DNA from: UBA2160 sp964588665
GTDB lineage: Bacteria > Chloroflexota > Dehalococcoidia > Lucifugimonadales > UBA1123
Direction: 5' to 3'
Length of the DNA stretch: 18,523 nucleotides
Assembly: GCA_964588665.1 (NCBI GenBank)
Contig: CAZPQQ010000065.1
Location: 1 to 18,523, forward strand
This document shows, one piece after another, positions 1 through 5,799 of this stretch. A program made the position numbers and the translations under genes. Numbering within the stretch: the first letter of the stretch is position 1; the number at the start of each line of letters is the position of its first letter. The notes beneath the pieces were generated by a model. The model ran no database searches. It was not told the origin of the DNA and worked only from the letters and a program-made list of their open reading frames with translations.

Positions 1-11
1 CTCTGTTAATT

Positions 12-482
12 TCAGGCCCAAATGTGTCCCACTTTCGCTGACGGTCTACAGTTGTTGATGTTGGCGCTGTTGAAGTTTACCCACCCGGCAACCGTGAAAC
101 CTGAAGTTGTGGAAATGTCGGGTTGTGAAACCAGGTCGATATAGTCATCGACGCCGTCGAAAACGAAGGCGCCACCGACCTTGCCGGAGGTAGTCGTCGC
201 GGCGCCGTTAACGAGCGTTCCGTGGTTGGTCCCTACGATGTCGTTGGCATCGTCGTCGCCCGGCCAGCAGTGCACCAACCCGGCAAGCGGAGTGTGGCAA
301 CTAGAACCGTGAGCCGCCGTGACGGGGCCGATGCTGGTGAAATAGATCGTGGTTATGGCCGCTGCGGCAAGCAACGCGACAAGAGCAATAACGATCGCTG
401 CGGGTGGGGGCACATACAACTGGAAGGAAAGAGCATTCCCGGTGAACCGAATGTGAAAAGATCGCTCATTGCGTTGAATCAC
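12..482 (-). CDS. LamG/concanavalin A-like domain protein with N-terminal membrane anchor, C-terminally truncated
   Basis: This 156-residue protein starts at a GTG with a well-placed GGGAGG SD (489-494, 6 nt away). A hydrophobic helix lies at about residues 28-50 after a short basic N-terminus, so it is probably an uncleaved anchor or signal-anchor. From about residue 66 it reads like the beginning of a LamG (Laminin_G_3) domain: LVHCWPGDDDANDIVG, then GAFVFDGVDDYIDL and FTVAGWVNF. Such domains usually run about 150-200 residues and bind carbohydrate or protein outside the cell. Only about 75 residues remain before the sequence changes to unrelated residues and stops, so the domain is incomplete. 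The break falls near position 50, where a TGTAGACCG-type sequence begins on the minus strand, possibly an insertion-sequence end. The LamG call is by motif recognition; a frameshift or end-of-contig artefact could also explain the truncation. Confidence 0.6.
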   Translation of the reverse strand: MIQRNERSFHIRFTGNALSFQLYVPPPAAIVIALVALLAAAAITTIYFTSIGPVTAAHGSSCHTPLAGLVHCWPGDDDANDIVGTNHGTLVNGAATTTSGKVGGAFVFDGVDDYIDLVSQPDISTTSGFTVAGWVNFNSANINNCRPSAKVGHIWA

Positions 483-773
483 TCTAGGCCTCCCGATCCA
501 AACGGTACGTTACTACGGCCACGAGTTAATCCGCAAAGACAATCGATAATGGTGGCAATACGGGTAAAGGCCGGTTAGTGGGCAACACGATACTTGAACG
601 CTGTTGGCAAGCCAAATCCCCTGAATCGATCCTCATACGCGATACGGGCAACCAATCAGTGGCGCAACTCCGCTGGCTTTTCCTTTTGGCCATGCCGCCA
701 GTATGATTGGACGCGACCAAGTCTGGCCGACTAATATCAAGGTTGAACGCTACTTACGCATGAGGAGACACCG

Positions 774-2030
774 ATGTCCGACCCGCCACTCGCCCTGGAA
801 GGCGTCCGAATACTGGACTTCTCCCGCATCTGGGCCGGTCCGCACGCCACCAAGCTCCTGGCTGACATGGGCGCGGAGGTCATCAAGGTCGAGTCCGCTC
901 GCGCCTGGGACCCGCACAGGATGATCGACGGCTCCGGCAACCTTCCCGACGGCGACCCGGGCCCCGATCGCTGGAACCGATCCGGGTGGTTCAACACCCT
1001 GCACTTGAGCAAGTACGGCATCACAGTCGAGGTCCGTCACCCGGAGGGCAAGGCCATTCTGGAGGAGCTCGTCAGCGTCAGCGACGTCGTGATCGAGAAC
1101 TTCCGGGCTGGGGCCATGGAACGGCGCGGATTCGGCTACGAGCGGCTGCGAGCGCTCCGCCCGGACATCGTCGTCGTATCGATGCCGGCCCTGGGGAACA
1201 CGGGGCCGTGGCGCGACTTCATTCAGTACGGAATCGGGCAGGAGCAACTGGGCGGCATAGCCTCGATGAACGGCTATCTGGACCGAGACGGGCCGGTCAA
1301 GTCCGGCGTCAACTTCGGCGATCCCGTCAGCGGCGCACATGCCGCGGGCGCGGTGTTGTCCGCACTGTGGCGGCGTCGCCGCACCGGCCACGGGGCGTTC
1401 ATCGACCTGGCGCAGCTCGAGTCGTCCATATCGGTGATCGGCGAGCATATCATCGGGCAGCAGATGGACGGCGTCCCTCCCGAGAACCGCGGCAACCGCC
1501 ACCCGGTGTTCGCTCCACACAGCGCGTACCGCTGCGCAGGGGAAGACCGCTGGGTCACGATCGCGGTGACATCCGACGACCAATGGCGCGCGCTGTGCGA
1601 AGTCATTGGAAGCCCGGATTTGGCAGACGACGCACGTTACTCCGACGTGCTGTCGCGGCACGAGCGCCAAGACGATCTGGACGCGATTATAGCCGCTTGG
1701 ACCCAAGACCAGGACCCGTACGACGTAATGTACGCACTCCAGGAGCGCGGCGTGCCTGCCACGCCCGTCATGACGGGGCAGGACATTTTCAACGACCCGC
1801 ACTATCAGGATCGAGGCGTCCTGGAGCTCGTGGACCACCCGTCGACCGGACCCTATTTCATCCCCGGCATCGCATGGAAGATGTCCAAGACGCCAGGCCG
1901 AGTTCGGTGGCCCAGTCCGCGTATGGGCGAGCACAACGAGCGGATTTTCGGAGCCCTCCTAGGCATGTCAGCGGAGGCAATATCCGACCTGGCCGACGAC
2001 GGCGTCACGGGGACCGAGCCCTTGGGTTGA
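774..2030 (+). CDS. CaiB/BaiF family (class III) CoA-transferase
   Basis: This 418-residue protein has the usual family length. These cytoplasmic enzymes move CoA between carboxylic acids, or act as racemases in some members. The N-terminus LEGVRILDFSRIWAGPHATK followed by DMGAEVIKVES is the family signature. The catalytic aspartate is expected at D183 in VNFGDPVSGAHAAG, which aligns with D169 of CaiB and formyl-CoA transferase. The second conserved block GHGAFIDLAQLES is at 205-217 and the C-terminal PRMGEHNERIFG block is present. The ATG has a GAGGAG SD (762-767) 6 nt upstream. The acid substrate cannot be assigned. Residues 368-417 closely match a truncated second copy at 4029-4181. The gene stands alone on its strand and converges on the DUF2173 gene, with a perfect 13-bp stem between them. 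Confidence 0.93.
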   Translation: MSDPPLALEGVRILDFSRIWAGPHATKLLADMGAEVIKVESARAWDPHRMIDGSGNLPDGDPGPDRWNRSGWFNTLHLSKYGITVEVRHPEGKAILEELVSVSDVVIENFRAGAMERRGFGYERLRALRPDIVVVSMPALGNTGPWRDFIQYGIGQEQLGGIASMNGYLDRDGPVKSGVNFGDPVSGAHAAGAVLSALWRRRRTGHGAFIDLAQLESSISVIGEHIIGQQMDGVPPENRGNRHPVFAPHSAYRCAGEDRWVTIAVTSDDQWRALCEVIGSPDLADDARYSDVLSRHERQDDLDAIIAAWTQDQDPYDVMYALQERGVPATPVMTGQDIFNDPHYQDRGVLELVDHPSTGPYFIPGIAWKMSKTPGRVRWPSPRMGEHNERIFGALLGMSAEAISDLADDGVTGTEPLG

Positions 2031-2161
2031 ATGCACGCGCGGGGTAACGTCAGGCTGATGGGTCACGTAAACAGGACACCGATCGCTCCGGCTTCGATAG
2101 CCCCCGTGACGTCGAACGAGCCTAGCAGACCACTGCAACTCGACGGCAGCGTTCCTTCTGG

Positions 2162-2207
2162 CGTGAGCGGCAGGTTTCGCCTGGGGTTTCATGGCCTGCC
2201 GCTCACG
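2162..2207. terminator. Stem-loop between convergent genes (candidate bidirectional terminator)
   Basis: CGTGAGCGGCAGG (2162-2174) and CCTGCCGCTCACG (2195-2207) form a perfect 13-bp inverted repeat with a 20-nt loop. It sits between the stop of the CoA-transferase gene (2030) and the stop of the DUF2173 gene (2214). Neither side has a clear T-run, so intrinsic termination is plausible but not certain. Confidence 0.5.
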
Positions 2208-2213
2208 TTAGCG

Positions 2214-2549
2214 TTATTGGTCGCCGACGAGCACGCGGAACAACTCGTTGAAATCCGCCTTGGCCGTTTCCACGAACACACCTCGGTTGCCGCCCACCGC
2301 CATCGTCCAGTCGCCTCCGGCGTACATCCAACCTTGTTGGGGCGTCCAATTCATCTGGCTTAGCTGCGAGAACGCCCCGGCCAGAGTGTTGAACAGCATC
2401 GTCACCGTGCCGCAGAATTGAGCGCCCATCGTAGCCATTTCCTGCGGCATGTCCATGTTCGACTTGTATTCGACCAGCGATCCGTCCGCTGCCCACTCTC
2501 CGGCGGCGGCGACACCATCGATCTTGAGCAGGTCGTCTAGGCTTGTCAT
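2214..2549 (-). CDS. DUF2173 family protein
   Basis: The 111-residue protein begins MTSLDDLLKIDGVAAAGEW and continues with FCGTVTMLFNTLAGAFSQL, NWTPQQGWMYAGGDWTM and VGGNRGVFVETAKADFNELF, the pattern I recognise for DUF2173. This is a small cytoplasmic family of unknown biochemical role seen in Chloroflexota and some sulfur-metabolising bacteria. The sequence looks complete. The start has a strong AAGGAGG SD (2558-2564) with 8 nt spacing, so the ATG at 2549 is secure. No signal peptide or membrane helix is visible. It lies downstream of the AhpD-like gene on the same strand, but the gap contains a 12-bp hairpin, so it probably has its own transcript. No function is claimed. Confidence 0.85.
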   Translation of the reverse strand: MTSLDDLLKIDGVAAAGEWAADGSLVEYKSNMDMPQEMATMGAQFCGTVTMLFNTLAGAFSQLSQMNWTPQQGWMYAGGDWTMAVGGNRGVFVETAKADFNELFRVLVGDQ

Positions 2550-2620
2550 CTCTGTTTCCTCCTTATCGCTATTTCACTGCAGGCCAGGAGAGCCGTCCCA
2601 GACCGCTCTCCAAGTTGTGC

Positions 2621-2645
2621 TCCGCATTCCGCATTCCGCATTCCG
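2621..2645. repeat. 7-bp tandem repeat (TCCGCAT)
   Basis: Three full copies of TCCGCAT (2621-2641) plus a partial fourth lie in the leader of the DUF2173 gene, next to a hairpin. No function is evident; a slippage-prone spacer is the simplest reading. Confidence 0.6.
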
Positions 2646-2656
2646 AACCGTAATCT

Positions 2657-2684
2657 CTGGCAGATGAACTACTTCATCTGCCAG
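2657..2684. terminator. Perfect 12-bp hairpin downstream of the AhpD-like gene
   Basis: CTGGCAGATGAA (2657-2668) and TTCATCTGCCAG (2673-2684) pair perfectly around a CTAC loop. The hairpin lies 38 nt past the stop of the AhpD-like gene and upstream of the DUF2173 gene on the minus strand. The flanks have no strong T-run, so it may terminate, attenuate or stabilise a transcript. Confidence 0.45.
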
Positions 2685-2721
2685 CGGCATCTCTTCGATT
2701 GCAGGTTGGTCCCATCGCTTT

Positions 2722-2976
2722 CTAGCAGCACTTCGTATCGTGCTCGGCGCCGGTTTGACGTGTCTCTCCGCGCTTAACCAGAGATGCGCTGAGGCCGTCC
2801 GTCATACCGCCAGCGTGCGACCTGACCTCCTCGGCGACAGCAAGAGCGGCTGACACCTCTTCCGCGAGAATACCGTTGTTCAGGGATGCGGGAATCAAGC
2901 GGCGAAGGCAGTTGTGGCAATTTAGCGCCGCAGCAACTCCGATGGCCACCAGGCTCCGTGTCGAGGCTGCGAGCAC
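2722..2976 (-). CDS. Carboxymuconolactone decarboxylase/AhpD-like small protein
   Basis: The conserved core is STRSLVAIGVAAALNCHNC followed by an alpha-helical stretch ILAEEVSAALAVAEEVRSHAGG. This matches the CMD/AhpD fold, whose CxxC cysteines take part in peroxide or thiol redox chemistry. The CxxC is C20-C23 when the GTG at 2976 is the start (84 residues). The frame stays open to a TTG at 3123 (133 residues), but that extension is not family-like and neither start has a strong SD. The His that usually follows the CxxC at +4 is Leu here. The protein ends in Lys-Cys-Cys, an unusual vicinal cysteine pair. It lies downstream of the damaged ECF sigma gene on the same strand, so the two may form a redox- or stress-responsive pair. 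The start is uncertain. Confidence 0.65.
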   Translation of the reverse strand: MLAASTRSLVAIGVAAALNCHNCLRRLIPASLNNGILAEEVSAALAVAEEVRSHAGGMTDGLSASLVKRGETRQTGAEHDTKCC

Positions 2977-3204
2977 ATCTAGATTTCTTCGTCGAGGCAA
3001 TCGCCAGCCGATCCAGCCGCCTGCCAGTCTTCCTTCTCCATAGAGCTCCCCTAATTTCGGTCTCTCATTAACTAGAGACGAGAAAAAGGGCGGAAGAGTT
3101 ACACTCGGGGTTGGGCAGCGCAAAGAAAATGCGATCTCAACTTGGAACGGATTCCGTCGGCAGTCGTCCAGGGATGTCCGTCGGTCGGGGCGTTTCGAGC
3201 GAGC

Positions 3205-3867
3205 CTAAGAACGGGCCCCGCGCGCAGGAGCGGTTAGGTGAGTCGAGACCGTGATGGGAAGTCCCGGGCGAAGCGAATGCGTCGTCGACTTAAGCTGGCA
3301 GGAGAGGACTCCGTCTTCGTTGTAGAACTGCTCGCATTCTTCGCGGCAGATTTCCGCGAAGCGCTTCCGAGCACGGTGAAGTCGGACTTTCGTCGCGCCC
3401 AACGTGCTGCCCATCACCTCGGCGACCAGCTTGAGCGGCAGGCCTTCCAGGTCGTGCAGAACCAACACTACTTTGTATTGTTACGGCAACTGGTCGGCGT
3501 TGTCGCGGACGGCGCTCGCCGATTCGGCACTGTCCAGCGCCAACGCGGGAGAGGGGGTCGCGGCTGGAGCGTCCTCCATAGGCACATGGACAACGTAGCT
3601 GTTCTTACGACTGGCGGACTGACGCAAAAAATCCAACGCGGTGTTGGTCGCGATCCTGTACAGCCACGAAGGGACACTGTCGGGGCGCCTGACATGGGGG
3701 AGGTTCTTCTGAACTTTGACGAACGTCTCTTGAGTCAGATCTTCGGCGTCTGAACGATTCTGGACCAGCCGGAGGATGACGCGGTAGATTTTCCCGCGAT
3801 AACCCTCATAGAGGTTGTCAAAGGGGTCTTCCAGCGGTGAGCCTGTCGTTTCGCCCGAGCCACCCAT
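3205..3867 (-). pseudogene. ECF-type RNA polymerase sigma-70 factor interrupted by an in-frame TAA
   Basis: An ATG at 3867 (GAGAGG SD, 8 nt spacing) opens a typical ECF sigma factor. Sigma-2 is at residues 14-90 with DAEDLTQETFVKV at 40-52 and SWLYRIATNTALDFLR. After DQLP the frame meets TAA (3481-3483, codon 129) and then continues in the same frame as QYKVVLVLHDLEGLPLKLVA into sigma-4, with the helix-turn-helix at about 144-170 (ATKVRLHRARKRF). The family usually reads LP-E/D-QY here, so one substitution (GAA to TAA) explains the break; it is not a frameshift. The frame ends at 3205 with a 50-residue tail beyond sigma-4. Without sigma-4 the 128-residue product should not recognise -35 elements. 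A base-call error or stop readthrough cannot be excluded. An upstream in-frame start at 3993 is less likely. Confidence 0.8.
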
Positions 3868-4028
3868 TGCGATGGCCTCTCGAAAATCACCGAATATGTT
3901 CCATTGGCAACACTCAGATCCGACACCTGGCGGCATTATCCGCCCGAACATGATGGAAGTCAAATGCAATTGCGAGGAATCCAAGGCAGTCATATCCGAT
4001 TGTGATCGCGGGAATCATAGTGGCGCCG

Positions 4029-4181
4029 AAGATGTCCAAGACCCCATGCCGAGTTCGTTGGCCCAGTCCTCGCATGGGCGAGCACAACGAACGGATTCTC
4101 GGAGACCTGCTCGGGATGTCCGCGGATGCAATATCCGACCTGGCCGATGACGGCGTGACAGGAACTGCGCCGGCTTTCTGA
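4029..4181 (+). pseudogene. 3' fragment of a second CaiB/BaiF CoA-transferase gene
   Basis: The frame from 4029 to the TGA at 4179-4181 encodes KMSKTPCRVRWPSPRMGEHN and on to the gene's natural end. It matches the last 50 residues of the complete CoA-transferase (gene segment 1878-2030). Counting by eye, 127 of 153 bases and 43 of 50 residues agree, and most base differences are synonymous third positions, so the source was a functional, already diverged paralogue. Weaker similarity may reach back to about 3990, but the frame is closed by a TGA near 3952 and there is no start or 5' part. The fragment lies on the same strand as the molybdenum hydroxylase operon and just upstream of its promoter. 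Confidence 0.85.
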
Positions 4182-4195
4182 AAACACGCGAATTG

Positions 4196-4224
4196 TTGTT
4201 CCCCTAAAACCGCTCTGATATACT
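4196..4224 (+). promoter_or_regulatory. Sigma-70-type promoter with extended -10 for the molybdenum hydroxylase operon
   Basis: TTGTTC (4196-4201), a 17-nt spacer and TATACT (4219-4224), preceded by TG at 4216-4217, form an extended -10 promoter. Transcription would begin near 4231, giving a leader of about 214 nt before the first gene. I found no recognisable riboswitch in the leader. Confidence 0.6.
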
Positions 4225-4444
4225 GTGTCTCGTCTCCGGAAGTTGGGAAACAACGTGCATATGGCGTCCTTCTCAATCTGAAGACAAACGATCCCTGAAT
4301 CCCACCGGCGCGTTTATCGGTTGAGTTCGCGGTGGTTGTCGACGAAGTTCTGCCGCGACTCTTTCGACTTGTTGAGCGCACCGGTTTCCCCGTGAATCGA
4401 CTTGGAATGCTGTATCGAAGGACCAGTTGAAGGGAGGCCCTATA

Positions 4445-5317
4445 TTGAAGTGGATTGATTACGCCGCTCCCAACTCCGTGAGGGAGGCCGTTGACCTGTT
4501 GGACCAGGCAGGCGACAAAGCGAGGATAATGGCAGGCGGCACCGACTTGTTGGTGCAGCTCAGGCTACGAGCCTTCGACCTCGACCTGGTTGTAGACGGC
4601 AAGGGCATCCCCGACCTGAACGAACTCACGTACGACCCGATAAACGGGTTGACTGTCGGCGCGGCCGTCCCCTGTTACAGGATCTACGGCAACGCCGCCG
4701 TTTCGCAGGCATATCCCGGCCTGATCGACGCGATTTCCGCGATAGGCGGAACCCAGATTCAGGGACGCGCCTCACTCGGAGGAAACCTGTGCAACGCCGC
4801 GCCCAGCGCCGACTCCATCCCGCCGATGATCGCCCTCAATGCGACTGCGCGGATCGCGGGCCCGAATGGGACCCGAGATGTAGCCGTCGGGGACTTCTGC
4901 ACCGGCGTCAGGCAGACCGTCATCGGAGCCAGCGAGATTCTCGTGTCGATCCATTTCCCGCCGCCTGAGGCGAACACGGGGGCCCACTACCTGCGGTTCA
5001 CGCCCAGGAACGAAATGGACATCGCAGTAGCCGGCGCCGGAGTCTCGGTGAGGCTGGACAACGGGAACATCGCCGATGCTCGCGTCATTCTGTCCGCCGT
5101 CGCCCCGACTCCTCTATTCGTCAAAGAGGCGGGCGAATCGCTGGTGGGCAAGCCGGCCAACGACGAGTCCATCGCCGTGGCCGCGGGCATCGCAAGGGAC
5201 GCCGCAAGGCCCATCACCGACATGCGCGGCACGATCGAGCATCGCAAGCAACTGTGCGAGGTGCTAACTCGGCGGGCGCTCAACACGGCCATCGAGCGAG
5301 CTAAGGAGAACAACTAG
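4445..5317 (+). CDS. Molybdenum hydroxylase FAD-binding subunit (CoxM/XdhB-like)
   Basis: This is the medium subunit of a xanthine dehydrogenase/CO dehydrogenase family enzyme, passing electrons from the 2Fe-2S subunit to FAD. Both FAD-binding signatures are present: IMAGGTDLLVQ near residue 30 and GGTQIQGRASLGGNLCNAAP followed by SAD near 101-123. The CO_deh_flav_C-like tail (TPRNEMDIAVAGAGVSV) is also seen. I choose TTG 4445 (290 residues) because GGGAGG (4432-4437) lies 7 nt upstream; the frame extends to a TTG at 4427 that overlaps that SD. The length is normal for the family. The stop codon directly abuts the ATG of the 2Fe-2S gene, indicating co-transcription and translational coupling. 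The substrate is unknown. Confidence 0.92.
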   Translation: MKWIDYAAPNSVREAVDLLDQAGDKARIMAGGTDLLVQLRLRAFDLDLVVDGKGIPDLNELTYDPINGLTVGAAVPCYRIYGNAAVSQAYPGLIDAISAIGGTQIQGRASLGGNLCNAAPSADSIPPMIALNATARIAGPNGTRDVAVGDFCTGVRQTVIGASEILVSIHFPPPEANTGAHYLRFTPRNEMDIAVAGAGVSVRLDNGNIADARVILSAVAPTPLFVKEAGESLVGKPANDESIAVAAGIARDAARPITDMRGTIEHRKQLCEVLTRRALNTAIERAKENN

Positions 5318-5797
5318 ATGCCAGGAAAGACCTATGTACAGACGATAATCAACGGGGAGCATGTCGACTTCCTGTGCGAGCCCCGGCAGAGCCTGCTCGA
5401 ATGCCTGCGCGACGTGATTGGGCTGACAGGCAGCAAAGAGGGCTGCAACGACGGCAACTGCGGCGCGTGCACTGTCATGTTCGACGGCCGCATCGTGACG
5501 TCGTGCCTGGTTCTGGGCGTCGAGGCCGAGGGCAAAGAGATCACCACGATCGAAGGGATCGCGCAGGGCAACACGCTCCATCCGATCCAGCAAGCGTACC
5601 TTGAAAACGCCGCGCTCCAATGCGGCATCTGCACGCCTGGTTTCATCGTGTCGTCCAAGGCGCTGCTCGATCAGAATCCGACGCCCACGGAGGGAGAGAT
5701 CCGTCACTGGCTCGCCAACAACCTCTGTCGTTGCACCGGATATGACAAGATCGTCCGAGCCGTGCAGGACGCGGCGGTGAGGATGCAAGAAGCCTAA
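5318..5797 (+). CDS. Molybdenum hydroxylase 2Fe-2S subunit (CoxS-like)
   Basis: The small iron-sulfur subunit (159 residues, normal length) relays electrons from the molybdenum centre to FAD. The N-terminal ferredoxin-like domain has C43, C48, C51 and C63 (GCNDGNCGACTVMFDG...TSC). The C-terminal four-helix domain has C102, C105, C137 and C139 (QCGICTPGF and NNLCRCTGY). All eight ligands are present. AAGGAG (5303-5308) lies 9 nt before the ATG. The gene starts on the base after the FAD gene's stop and ends 2 nt before the first large-subunit gene. Its last 32 residues have a degraded copy at 8247-8343, between the two large-subunit genes. Confidence 0.95.
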   Translation: MPGKTYVQTIINGEHVDFLCEPRQSLLECLRDVIGLTGSKEGCNDGNCGACTVMFDGRIVTSCLVLGVEAEGKEITTIEGIAQGNTLHPIQQAYLENAALQCGICTPGFIVSSKALLDQNPTPTEGEIRHWLANNLCRCTGYDKIVRAVQDAAVRMQEA

Positions 5798-5799
5798 GC

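Noticed and set aside
222..578. Plus-strand frame opposite the LamG gene
   Set aside because: No SD and no family pattern, while the minus strand has a supported start, membrane helix and LamG motif.
750..1934. Long open frame antisense to the CoA-transferase gene
   Set aside because: High-GC codon bias of the real gene leaves the opposite strand open; the translation is Arg/His/Val-rich with no family pattern and no SD.
986..2047. Overlapping plus-strand frame inside the CoA-transferase gene
   Set aside because: Arg/Pro-rich out-of-frame translation of a clearly recognised enzyme gene.
2621..2645. CRISPR-like repeat
   Set aside because: Seven-base direct tandem repeats without spacers are not a CRISPR array.
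3469..3483. Frameshift as the cause of the split sigma factor
   Set aside because: The two coding halves are in the same frame (codon starts differ by a multiple of three), so a nonsense codon is the correct reading.
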